Part shown: piece by piece, positions 43,368 to 50,934 of the stretch | Layout of the letters: each line of letters starts with the position of its first letter | Numbering within the stretch: position 1 is the first letter of the stretch | Source of the DNA: Bacillota bacterium | GTDB lineage: Bacteria > Bacillota > Clostridia > Tissierellales > Sedimentibacteraceae | Assembly: GCA_023453025.1 (NCBI GenBank) | Contig: JAEXUD010000030.1 | Span: 1-50,934, forward strand | Reading direction: 5' to 3' | Length of the DNA stretch: 50,934 bases | The notes under the pieces: generated by a model | Database searches by the model: none | Told to the model about the DNA's origin: nothing | The model's input: the letters and a program-made list of their open reading frames with translations, nothing else | Translations under genes and position numbers: made by a program

Positions 43368-44900
43368 ATGATATTAATAGTTGATTTTGGTGCGCAGTAC
43401 AGTCAACTCATTGCCAGAAGGGTCAGAGAAGCAAATGTCTATTGCGAAATAGTGCCATACACATCTTCAATTGATAAAATAAAAGAAAAAGAACCAAAAG
43501 GAATTATTCTTTCCGGAGGACCGGCAAGTGTATATGTGGAAAATGCTCCGAGCATTTCAAGTGAAGTATTTAATTTGGGAGTTCCCGTCCTGGGCATATG
43601 CTATGGAGGACAATTTATAGCACAGGAATTCGGAGGAAAGGTCAACAGAGCAGATTCCAGAGAATACGGAAGAGTTAAGCTTCAAATATTATCAGACGAC
43701 AAATTGTTCAAAGGAATAGAGCAGAATTCATTGTGCTGGATGAGCCATACGGATTATATCGAGAGAGCTCCGGAAAGCTTTGAAATCACAGCAAAATCAG
43801 AAACATGCCCCGTATGTGCCATGAAAAATGATGAAAAGAAAATTTATGCGGTACAGTTCCATCCCGAAGTTGAACACACTGAAAAAGGAAGAGAAATAAT
43901 CAATAACTTCCTGTTCAATGTATGCGGCTTGTCTAAGGACTGGAATATGGGTAATTTTGCAGAAGAAGAAATAGCAAAAATAAAAGCTCAGGTCGGAGAT
44001 AAGAAAGCTCTGTGTGCTTTATCAGGCGGCGTTGATTCATCAGTGGCAGCTGTTATGGTTCACAAGGCAATAGGGTCAAATTTAATTTGTGTATTTGTTG
44101 ATCATGGTCTTCTGCGAAAGGACGAAGGAGATCAGGTTGAAAAAATATTCAAAGAAAAATTTAATATGAATCTGATCAGAGTGAACGCAGGAGAAAGATT
44201 CCTGGGAAAATTATCAGGTGTAACTGAACCAGAGCAAAAAAGAAAAATTATAGGCAAAGAATTTATCCGTGTATTCGAAGAAGAAAAACAAAAGCTTAAA
44301 GATAAATTCGGACATATTGATTACCTGATTCAAGGAACAATTTATCCGGACGTTATAGAAAGCGGCACATCAACAGCTTCAGTAATCAAGAGCCACCACA
44401 ATGTGGGAGGCCTGCCGGAAGACGTGGATTTTGAACTGCTAGAACCCCTCAGACAATTGTTCAAGGATGAAGTCCGCCAGGTGGGAAGAGAGCTGGGAAT
44501 CCCTGAAGAAATAGTTGAAAGACAGCCGTTCCCAGGACCGGGTCTGGCAATTCGTGTATTGGGTGAAGTTACCGAAGAAAAGCTAAAAATAGTGAGAGAA
44601 TCTGACTATATATTCAGAGATGAAATAAAAAAAGCAAATCTCCAGAACAAAATATGGCAGTACTTTGCATGCCTTCCAAACATCAGAAGCGTAGGCGTAA
44701 TGGGAGACGAAAGAACCTACTCACACACAGTTGCTCTAAGAGCAGTAAACTCAACAGATGGCATGACATCCGACTGGTCAAGAATACCATACGATGTGTT
44801 GGAGAAGGTAAGTAACAGAATAGTTAATGAAGTAGACAATGTAAATAGAATTGTTTATGACATAACAAGCAAGCCACCGGCTACTATTGAGTGGGAATAA
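43368..44900 (+). CDS. guaA: GMP synthase (glutamine-hydrolysing)
   Basis: A 510-residue enzyme converting XMP to GMP. N-terminal class I glutaminase with Cys in GICYGGQ and the FHPEVEHT His-Glu pair. The ATP-PPase domain has the P-loop LSGGVDSSV and the C-terminal dimer domain ends PPATIEWE. Normal length. AGAGGAG precedes the ATG; terminator at 44908. Confidence 0.98.
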   Translation: MILIVDFGAQYSQLIARRVREANVYCEIVPYTSSIDKIKEKEPKGIILSGGPASVYVENAPSISSEVFNLGVPVLGICYGGQFIAQEFGGKVNRADSREYGRVKLQILSDDKLFKGIEQNSLCWMSHTDYIERAPESFEITAKSETCPVCAMKNDEKKIYAVQFHPEVEHTEKGREIINNFLFNVCGLSKDWNMGNFAEEEIAKIKAQVGDKKALCALSGGVDSSVAAVMVHKAIGSNLICVFVDHGLLRKDEGDQVEKIFKEKFNMNLIRVNAGERFLGKLSGVTEPEQKRKIIGKEFIRVFEEEKQKLKDKFGHIDYLIQGTIYPDVIESGTSTASVIKSHHNVGGLPEDVDFELLEPLRQLFKDEVRQVGRELGIPEEIVERQPFPGPGLAIRVLGEVTEEKLKIVRESDYIFRDEIKKANLQNKIWQYFACLPNIRSVGVMGDERTYSHTVALRAVNSTDGMTSDWSRIPYDVLEKVSNRIVNEVDNVNRIVYDITSKPPATIEWE

Positions 44901-44907
44901 TAATATT

Positions 44908-44949
44908 AACCTTGAAAGATTTTAGAAATAAAGCTCTCAAGGTTTTTTT
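44908..44949 (+). terminator. Terminator after guaA
   Basis: AACCTTGA (44908-44915) pairs with TCAAGGTT (44937-44944), then TTTTT. Confidence 0.8.
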
Positions 44950-45149
44950 CTTTAACGTGCCAATAAGAAAAATTATAAAGTATATTGACTGCCCAAATAT
45001 AAACGTTTACAATGTAACCAAATATTATCAATACAGAGTATCTAAAAGTCAGAAAGAAAATATTAATTTCTTTCTAAAATACTATGTTTATTATATAAAA
45101 ATTTCTGTATAAAAATTATTTTGCATGACTAATAAAAGAGGTGATAATT

Positions 45150-45602
45150 GTGAACAAACAGATAGATATGGTTCGAACAAGTACCTTGTTCAGAGGCCTG
45201 TTCAAAACGTCAAGCATAAAGGAGTTCATGGAAAAAAACACAGATGAAATGCGTTTTCAGTCTTTTAGTGAATATATAACAGAGCTGAGAGATAAGAAGG
45301 ATGAAGTATCGGAATGTATTATCAGAAGAGCAAATATTGAACGTTCTTTTGGACATCAACTTTTCAAAGGGACAAAAAAACCTTCGCGTGATACGGTTTT
45401 GAAATTGATTTTTGGATTTGAAGCTAATGTAGATACTGCACAAGAACTCTTGAAGCATGCAGGTATGAGTACCTTGTATCCGCGGATAAAACGAGATGCG
45501 GCAATTATCTACTGCATAAACAACCAATTTACAATTGTGGAAACACAAAATGTGCTTTATGAAATGAAATTAACTTTGATTGGCGGAGGAAAGGTAGAAT
45601 GA
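45150..45602 (+). CDS. Xre-like helix-turn-helix protein linked to a Ser/Thr kinase
   Basis: A 150-residue cytoplasmic protein. FSEYITELRDKKDEVSECIIRRANIERSFGHQLFKGTKKPSRDTVLKLIFGFEANVDTAQELLKHAGM has the spacing of an Xre-type DNA-binding domain, and the tail LYPRIKRDAAIIYCI is typical of clostridial proteins encoded before small kinases. The first 50 residues do not match a known domain. GTG 45150 is preferred because AGAGGTGA lies just before it. The TGA overlaps the kinase ATG, so the two are translationally coupled; it may be the kinase substrate or its regulator (inference). Confidence 0.75.
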   Translation: MNKQIDMVRTSTLFRGLFKTSSIKEFMEKNTDEMRFQSFSEYITELRDKKDEVSECIIRRANIERSFGHQLFKGTKKPSRDTVLKLIFGFEANVDTAQELLKHAGMSTLYPRIKRDAAIIYCINNQFTIVETQNVLYEMKLTLIGGGKVE

Positions 45603-46980
45603 ACAATGTTAAAACAGCAGTACATAATATTGAATATGCTTTTGATGCCTTGCGCTATCCTTCAGACTTTATAAAAAAATATGATCAACTGGAATGTCTT
45701 GCGGACAGCCGCGGCACTGAAACTTTCTTAGTGAAAAAAAAGACGATGCACAGCTTTTTGTGGCAAAATGTTATGATAAAAGTATTTATTCATTTGTGCA
45801 TGAGAGCAGTATTCTAAGATCTCTGCAGCACGGCGGCTTGCCTGAATTTGCTGATGAATTCCAGAATGATTCTATGATTTGCATTGTTCGTGGATATGTT
45901 GATGGAAAACCATTAAGCCAATATATATCAGAGAATAATCTGACTAATAAGGATATTATAGAAATTGCTCTTCAGCTTTGCAATATTCTCATCTACCTTC
46001 ACAACCGGGAGGAGCCTGTTATTCACAGAGACATAAAGCCTCAGAATGTTATTGTGAAAGACAACGGACAGGTCGCTCTGATTGATTTTGATATTTCAAG
46101 AATATATCACAGTAAAGCTGAGAATGATACCCAGTTTTTCGGTACGAGGAAATATGCACCACCAGAACAATATGGTTTCTCTCAGACCGATTGCCGAGCT
46201 GATATTTACGCTTTTGGCGTCCTGATGCGATTTATGTTAACAGGAAGTGAGGATGAAGATTCTAGCATCAGTGTATATAAACCGCTAAGACGCATTATTG
46301 AAAAGTGCACTGCTTTTGACCCAAAAAAACGCTTCAATAATGCTGAAGAGGTGAAGAAAGCTTTGTTGAAGGCGAATCCTACGTCACAGAGGATATATAA
46401 GACATTCGTAACCGTTTGTTCTGCCATGGCTATTGCTCTTTGCGTATTTATGGGTATAAAGTGGCATCAGTATACTAATTTTAATCCGTTTGGAGAAGGG
46501 ATGATTCCAGCTGTTTTGACTGATGAGGAAAGAATGGAAGAGGCTGTTTCTTATATGAAAGTCAAATATGATACAGAATTGTTTGATGACACAGAAAACT
46601 ATGCAGACATCGGGTTTGTAAAAAAGATTCTGATTGACGTATACGGATATGACAGTGATTATGTTAATGCCCTGCCGATAGAAGAGGGTCCTCCGCATGA
46701 GAGTGAAAAAAACTTTCTTCCATGGGGGATGGGGGATGAACAGTATGTTGCTAGGGATGTTATGGTTTATGTAGCTGTGAAAATTTATTGGGTTGACAAG
46801 GTCTCAGATTATTCAAAACTCAAGGATGATAATGGATATTATCCGGGTGTGCGTGTTGCGATTGCCTTTGCTGAGGAAACAGGGATACTCACCGGAGTGG
46901 GACGTCCGGAGGACATATCAAAAGGTGAGGTGGCTATTTTGCTTGCTAATGCCGACAGGGTCTTTGAAGCAATGAAGTAG
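45599..46980 (+). CDS. Transmembrane Ser/Thr protein kinase, split by a -1 frameshift at A-AAA-AAG
   Basis: The first frame runs from ATG 45599 to TAA 45817 (72 residues). A second frame opens in the -1 register. Joined after codon 48 they give 460 residues with an unbroken kinase N-lobe. In the joined protein: ATP Lys57 (FVAK), HRDIKPQN (143-150), DFD in place of DFG (163-165), APPEQ (187-191), one membrane span (about 269-287) and an extracellular region. That region ends in an SLH-like segment (GVRVAIAFAEETGILTGVGRPEDISKGEVAILLANADRVF). The join lies at eight A then G (45734-45742), the heptamer used by E. coli dnaX for programmed -1 shifting. Programmed shift, a lost A in a run of nine, or a sequencing error are all open. 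Confidence 0.75.
45736..45742 (+). promoter_or_regulatory. Candidate -1 ribosomal slippery site in the kinase gene
   Basis: A-AAA-AAG in the zero frame (codons AAA 45737-45739 and AAG 45740-45742). A one-base back-slip enters the frame that carries the kinase domain. No strong downstream stem or upstream SD-like stimulator is evident within 30 bases. Confidence 0.5.
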
Positions 46981-47006
46981 GAAAGAAAATAAAAATTTTT
47001 CAAAAA

Positions 47007-47030
47007 GTGGGCTTCTAGCCCACCATTTTT
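47007..47030 (+). terminator. Terminator after the kinase gene
   Basis: GTGGGCT (47007-47013) pairs with AGCCCAC (47017-47023), with a T-rich tail. Confidence 0.85.
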
Positions 47031-47094
47031 CTTTTTGGCTCTTGTAAAATAGTGATGTGAATAAAAAAATGGCAATTAAAAAGGAGAACATCTT

Positions 47095-48306
47095 ATGAAG
47101 AGAAAAATAAAAAGGATTTTTATTATCATTATGGTTACAGCACTTAGCTGTACATTTATTGTACCTGCATATGGGATAAATAATCCTCAGGCTGAGACAC
47201 AAGCGTCAGGGCTTAAGCAACTAAGACTGTTTAGGGGTGTATCAGCAAGCGATTTTGATCTTGAAAGGGCACCTACCCGTACGGAAGCGATGATCATGCT
47301 GATACGCGTGCTTGGTCAAGAACAGGAGGCTTTAAACGGGAACTGGTCTCACCCGTTTACAGACGTAGCATCATGGGCGGACAAATATATCGGGTATGCT
47401 TATGAAAAGGGTCTCACCAAAGGAATATCCGAGACAGAATTTGGTACAGGAAATGCTGATTCAGATATGTATCTGACATTTATGCTACGTGCACTTAATT
47501 ATAGCGATTCAACAGGAGATTTCACATGGGATGCTCCTGACACATTTGCGGCATCTGTCGGTGTTCTGCCCAACAGTGTTGACACAAATAATTTCCTGCG
47601 CAAAGATGCTGTGATTGTATCATGGTCATCACTTGAGGCAAGGCTGAAAGGAGATACAAAGACCCTGGCTGAAAGACTTATAGATGTGAAAATATTTGCT
47701 CCGTCTGAATATGAGTCGGCAAATCTTTTCGTAGAGAATGACGGCGGGACTGTAGTTTACTCCCTTTCTGAACTTCAGGAGGCAGCTGGCAGCAAAAACA
47801 TAAATGTAATTCAAATCGGTTCAGATATTGATATAACAAGCGAGTTCTTTGCTGATCGTGAGAATGGTCCGGATGCAATAATTTATATAAAGGAAGGGGC
47901 AACGCTTACCATAAACGGAGAATTTGTGTCATTAGGATACTTTATTATAAATGATGGTGCAATGATAATAAAAGGCACATTTGACCGGGGGCTTAAAAGT
48001 TTGGCAAATAACGGTACAATTACGGTGAAAAGTGGAGGTACGTTTGCCTCGGGAATGACAGATACATACAATTACGGTGATGTTGTTGTAGAAAAAGAGG
48101 GAAATTTGCTCATTGAACGAGGAACGCAGTTTGATAACTATAGAAGCATAGAAAACAATGGATACATATATGTTGATAACGGAGGAAGTCTTCATAATGA
48201 TACCGGTAAAATTGTAAATAATGGTATTATGGATTTAATATCATATTATTATGGAAACCTTCAAGATATTACAGGAAACGGAACAATAAATGACAAACGA
48301 CAGTAA
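47095..48306 (+). CDS. Secreted SLH-domain protein with beta-solenoid-like tail
   Basis: A 403-residue exported protein: signal peptide to about residue 26 (cleavage after PAYG), then two or three S-layer-homology-like units (to about 205). These include RTEAMIMLIRVLGQ, PFTDVASWADKYIGYAYEKGLTKGISETEFG and DAVIVSWSSLEARL. The C-terminal part (about 215-400) repeats short strands rich in Asn/Gly (LTINGEF, IINDGAMIIKGTF, NNGTITVKSGGTF, NNGYIYVDNGGSL, VNNGIMDL), typical of a right-handed beta-solenoid. It probably anchors to wall polymers. AAGGAGAAC precedes the ATG. It follows the kinase, which has a similar SLH segment outside the membrane. Confidence 0.78.
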   Translation: MKRKIKRIFIIIMVTALSCTFIVPAYGINNPQAETQASGLKQLRLFRGVSASDFDLERAPTRTEAMIMLIRVLGQEQEALNGNWSHPFTDVASWADKYIGYAYEKGLTKGISETEFGTGNADSDMYLTFMLRALNYSDSTGDFTWDAPDTFAASVGVLPNSVDTNNFLRKDAVIVSWSSLEARLKGDTKTLAERLIDVKIFAPSEYESANLFVENDGGTVVYSLSELQEAAGSKNINVIQIGSDIDITSEFFADRENGPDAIIYIKEGATLTINGEFVSLGYFIINDGAMIIKGTFDRGLKSLANNGTITVKSGGTFASGMTDTYNYGDVVVEKEGNLLIERGTQFDNYRSIENNGYIYVDNGGSLHNDTGKIVNNGIMDLISYYYGNLQDITGNGTINDKRQ

Positions 48307-48356
48307 GTCATACAGAGTGCTGGTTTCTTTCATCACATACTTGTTTTATGTTAACC

Positions 48357-48386
48357 GTATATGATCTTATTTTTAAGATCGTATAC
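48357..48386. terminator. Hairpin between convergent SLH and peroxiredoxin genes
   Basis: GTATATGATCTT (48357-48368) pairs with AAGATCGTATAC (48375-48386) with one G-T pair. A T-rich stretch follows. Confidence 0.7.
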
Positions 48387-48444
48387 GTCCTCTTATTTTA
48401 TTATTTAAGACCTGTCCAGATAAATTTTTGGAAGATGAATAAAA

Positions 48445-48478
48445 TTTAATCATTTACTTCGTTTTGTGTATCATATGT
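48445..48478. repeat. 34-bp imperfect direct repeat, copy 1 (3' end of the peroxiredoxin gene)
   Basis: Spans the last codons and stop of the minus-strand gene. Shares 30 of 34 bases with copy 2 at 49276-49309, on the other side of that gene. Confidence 0.6.
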
Positions 48479-49183
48479 ACTGGATTCAGGTGGAAGATTG
48501 GTATAGCATACATACCAAAACGGACAATAATAACCTTGGCTTTCACTGGTATTGACTCTATTTATAAGCTCGTCATATGAAGTTGGGTTAGGTGCTAAAA
48601 CAGGACCGCCTTGCTGCCAATTTGCCGGTGTGTTAAGATTGTATTGTTCCTTGACTTGAATAGAATCCAATATTCTTAACATTTCTTGAGCGTTTCTTCC
48701 TGTAGATACCGGCAGGGTGATAATTGCTATTATCCGTCCAAAAGGGTTTATTAAAAAGGTGTCTCTCACAGTTTCCCCATACATTCTGTCAGGATTAAGC
48801 ATTCCATAAAGCTCGGATATTTCCAGTTCACTGTCTGCTATGATTGGAAATGGAATGGTTATGCCTGTTTTTTGATAAATATCATATACCCAAGCTAAAT
48901 TGGCATAAAGATTATCCGTGGTTAAGCCGATAATAACCGCATTTCTTTTAAGTATTTCCGGATAATTTTGAGCAGCATTGATTATTTCTGTAGTAGAAAC
49001 TGCACCAAATGAAGAAGGGTTACTGACCAATACAACCCATTTTCCTCTGTAATCTGACAATCTGATATACCCATGAGTAGAAAGAGCAATAAAATCAGGT
49101 GCCATTCTTCCTATTGTGATGTTATCGGTTCTTCTTTGTGTTTGATTTGAATTATTACTTCTAATGTTATTATATGAAATCAT
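48446..49183 (-). CDS. Peroxiredoxin-family protein lacking the peroxidatic Cys
   Basis: A 245-residue protein with a thioredoxin-fold, Prx6-like architecture: APDFIALSTHG, WVVLVSNPSSFG, PFPIIADSELEISELYGM, RDTFLINPFGRI and the late TPANWQQGG. The peroxidatic Cys (FTPVCTTE in active enzymes) is Ser63 in FGAVSTTE, encoded by TCT, and the preceding Thr is Gly60. Two cysteines remain in a C-terminal CPFWYVC, absent from normal Prx6. It cannot be a standard peroxidase; a chaperone or binding role, or chemistry at the C-terminal pair, are possibilities. Cytoplasmic; short upstream Asn-rich leader. Confidence 0.75.
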   Translation of the reverse strand: MISYNNIRSNNSNQTQRRTDNITIGRMAPDFIALSTHGYIRLSDYRGKWVVLVSNPSSFGAVSTTEIINAAQNYPEILKRNAVIIGLTTDNLYANLAWVYDIYQKTGITIPFPIIADSELEISELYGMLNPDRMYGETVRDTFLINPFGRIIAIITLPVSTGRNAQEMLRILDSIQVKEQYNLNTPANWQQGGPVLAPNPTSYDELINRVNTSESQGYYCPFWYVCYTNLPPESSTYDTQNEVND

Positions 49184-49275
49184 GATTTCTCCTTGTTTAT
49201 GACTATGTTATATATTATGTTTTATAAATTAAAATGTTAAATGAATTATTATATAAATATATTCATCAAATTTAG

Positions 49276-49309
49276 TTTAATAATTTACTTGGTTTTGTGT
49301 ATAGTATGT
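49276..49309. repeat. 34-bp imperfect direct repeat, copy 2 (intergenic)
   Basis: Same orientation as copy 1. On the minus strand it would read YTQNQVNY, echoing the DTQNEVND end of the peroxiredoxin, so it may be a leftover of a duplicated or replaced gene. The 334-bp gap 49184-49517 also holds a small GCTAA/TTAGC palindrome (49367-49382) and the aminotransferase promoter; nothing else is seen. Confidence 0.5.
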
Positions 49310-49414
49310 TTAAAATTTTATAATATTCAAATACTAAATAATGAATTTATGTATTGCTTTAAATTTGCTAAGTTAATTTAGCACTTGCGCTGTTCAAATA
49401 TATTACAAAATGTA

Positions 49415-49443
49415 TGGACAAAAAAGACAAACTTCGTTATAAT
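49415..49443 (+). promoter_or_regulatory. Predicted promoter of the aminotransferase
   Basis: TGGACA (49415-49420), 17-base spacer, TATAAT (49438-49443). Confidence 0.55.
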
Positions 49444-49517
49444 GGTAACTAGGTGGAAACACAAATACATAAATTAAAACTACTCAATAATTATAATTTT
49501 TAGGAGGTTTTTAATAA

Positions 49518-50834
49518 ATGAGTAAACCAATTTTGTCAGCACATTTTGAATCAAGAATGCCTTCAGATGTTAGACTGGCACAGATGAAGTACGCAGAACG
49601 CAAGGTTAAACCTGAGGCTGTTATCAATGTAGGTATCGGAAATGTTTCACTTCCGACTAATCCTGCAATGATGAAAAGAATGTTTAACTTAGATGCTCCT
49701 GAAAGCCCATTTAATAAAGGTGTAATTAGATATACTGCAACCGGCGGGTTTGATGAAACTCAAGAGGCATTTAAAAATATTCTTAAGTGCGAAGGATTTG
49801 ACACAAGTAAGTTATTTGTTACAGTAACTGATGGCGGCTCAACAAGTATGGAATTATTATTGCTTGGTGTTTGCGGACCTGCTGGCTCTGATGAGAAACC
49901 ACTTATGATGATTGATCCTGCATATACCAATTACATTTCATTTGCAGAAAGAATAGGAAGAAAGACCGCTACAATAAAACGTCACTTAAATGAAGACGGA
50001 AAGTTTGGTCTTCCGGAGCTTGATAAAATTGAAGAATTGATAAAGGCTAATAAACCGGGAGCGCTTCTTGTTATACCATATGACAATCCAACCGGACAGC
50101 TATATGACAAAGAAACTTTAATAGGTCTTGCCGGGCTGTGTGTAAAATATAATATGTGGATGGTTAGTGACGAAGCTTATCGTGAATTGTTCTATGTTGA
50201 AGGAAGCGAATTAGTAAGTATCTGGGGAATTACTGATAAAGAAGTACCTGGAATCGAAGGCAGAAGAATAAGCATTGAAACTGCATCAAAGGTATGGAAT
50301 GCATGCGGATTAAGAATAGGTGCAATAGTAACTGACAGCCCGGAATTTAGTAATCGTTGTACAGCTGAATATACTGCTAATCTTTGTGCAAATGCTATAG
50401 GACAGTATGTATTTGGAGCATTGGCTCATGAAAGTAAAGAACAAATTGCAGGCTGGTGCAAGAGTCTTCGTGATTACTACCAAGATTTGATTTTCAAAGT
50501 AACCAAAGGATTGAAGGACTTAGAGCCTGGTTTAATAGTTTCAAGCCCTGATGCTTCGATATATACAGTTATTGATGTAAGAAATGTTGTAAAACCTGGA
50601 TTTGATGCAATAGATTTCGTATTGTTCTGTGCAGGAGAAGGTGCTGTAGACTTAAACGGAGTTCAAACAACTTTATTGGTTGCTCCAATGAAAGGCTTCT
50701 ACGACATTGCTAAAGGTGAGAAAAATCCGGGAAGTACTCAGTTCCGTATTTCATATGTAGAAACTCCGGAAAATATGTTAAAAGTTCCTGAATTATTTGT
50801 TAAGCTTGTCAGAAAGTTTGAAGAAAGCAGATAA
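49518..50834 (+). CDS. Class I/II (fold-type I) aminotransferase
   Basis: A 438-residue PLP enzyme. Substrate-binding IGNVSLPTNPAM and RYTATGGFDETQEAF at the start, PYDNPTGQLY, SDEAYRELFY and the PLP Lys in ETASKVWNACGLRIGA. The C-terminal RISYVETPENM holds the carboxylate Arg. Cytoplasmic. Substrate unclear; aspartate/tyrosine-type or methionine-type activities are possible. AGGAGG ten bases before the ATG. Monocistronic, with its own promoter and a following hairpin. Confidence 0.9.
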   Translation: MSKPILSAHFESRMPSDVRLAQMKYAERKVKPEAVINVGIGNVSLPTNPAMMKRMFNLDAPESPFNKGVIRYTATGGFDETQEAFKNILKCEGFDTSKLFVTVTDGGSTSMELLLLGVCGPAGSDEKPLMMIDPAYTNYISFAERIGRKTATIKRHLNEDGKFGLPELDKIEELIKANKPGALLVIPYDNPTGQLYDKETLIGLAGLCVKYNMWMVSDEAYRELFYVEGSELVSIWGITDKEVPGIEGRRISIETASKVWNACGLRIGAIVTDSPEFSNRCTAEYTANLCANAIGQYVFGALAHESKEQIAGWCKSLRDYYQDLIFKVTKGLKDLEPGLIVSSPDASIYTVIDVRNVVKPGFDAIDFVLFCAGEGAVDLNGVQTTLLVAPMKGFYDIAKGEKNPGSTQFRISYVETPENMLKVPELFVKLVRKFEESR

Positions 50835-50864
50835 TCAAACTAAAGTAACATAATTTATATTAAA

Positions 50865-50885
50865 AACCTGCCAATATGGCAGGTT
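50865..50885 (+). terminator. Hairpin after the aminotransferase
   Basis: AACCTGCC (50865-50872) pairs with GGCAGGTT (50878-50885). T-run is weak, so termination is probable but not certain. The remaining bases to 50934 show only a short GGGGC/GCCCC match. Confidence 0.6.
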
Positions 50886-50934
50886 CAGATTAATGACAAG
50901 GGGCAGTCGGGAAATAGCCCCCTAAGAAAAACAC

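Noticed and set aside
44891..45112. 73-codon frame after guaA
   Set aside because: It overlaps the guaA end and its terminator, has no ribosome site and a composition like random AT-rich DNA.

Overview
The window is about 51 kb of AT-rich DNA with the gene style of a low-GC, spore-forming anaerobic Clostridium-like Firmicute. The signs are strong purine-rich Shine-Dalgarno (SD) sites, TTGACA/TATAAT promoters, a dnaX-ybaB-recR cluster, a large Bacillus/Clostridium-type SRP RNA, a GerM-domain protein, TRAP transport, split glycine decarboxylase subunits and a redox gene pair resembling [FeFe] hydrogenase. An amino-acid fermenter (for example a Sedimentibacter- or Tissierellales-like organism) would fit, but no genus can be fixed from the sequence alone. 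There are no tRNA or rRNA genes, CRISPR arrays, transposases or prophage genes.

Layout. 1-1043: minus-strand pair of a [2Fe-2S] thioredoxin-fold protein and a hydrogenase-like iron-sulfur protein cut by the window edge. 1.2-7.2 kb: housekeeping (rho, rpmE, dnaX, ybaB, recR) plus a PurM-like kinase candidate and two small membrane proteins. 7.2-12.8 kb: nitroreductase, divergent acetate kinase paralogue, Crp/Fnr regulator, and a molybdate/tungstate-type ABC transporter followed by a DUF364 protein. 12.9-19.3 kb: sfsA, tdk, a DUF2508 protein, two regulators, an acyltransferase, an HD hydrolase and a tandem-domain lipoprotein. 19.4-24.1 kb: heterodimeric ABC exporter, SRP RNA and an ECF S-component. 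24.1-29.7 kb: GntR regulator, IlvD-type dehydratase and a DctPQM TRAP transporter, which look like one uptake-and-catabolism unit with a shared promoter motif. 29.8-36.9 kb: GerM-domain lipid-anchored or secreted protein, small hydrophobic and Asn-rich proteins, S9 peptidase, AEC transporter, SpoU methyltransferase and a flavodoxin. 37.0-43.2 kb: a glycine riboswitch controlling gcvT-gcvH-gcvPA-gcvPB-lpd, a complete glycine cleavage system. 43.3-44.9 kb: guaA. 45.1-48.3 kb: a helix-turn-helix protein, a transmembrane Ser/Thr kinase split by a -1 frameshift at a classic slippery heptamer, and a secreted SLH/beta-solenoid protein. 48.4-50.8 kb: a peroxiredoxin lacking its catalytic Cys and a class I/II aminotransferase.

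The most unusual material is the 45.1-48.3 kb module. Its kinase carries an apparent SLH-like domain outside the membrane, sits beside an SLH surface protein, and is split exactly at A-AAA-AAG, so it is either a programmed frameshift or a broken/mis-sequenced gene. Other second-look items are a possible gamma-subunit slippage site in dnaX, a probable AUU start on an Asn-rich protein, an acetate kinase paralogue missing a conserved His, and a shared operator-like 12-mer in front of the dehydratase and TRAP genes. All functional calls come from reading motifs and context; no database search was run.
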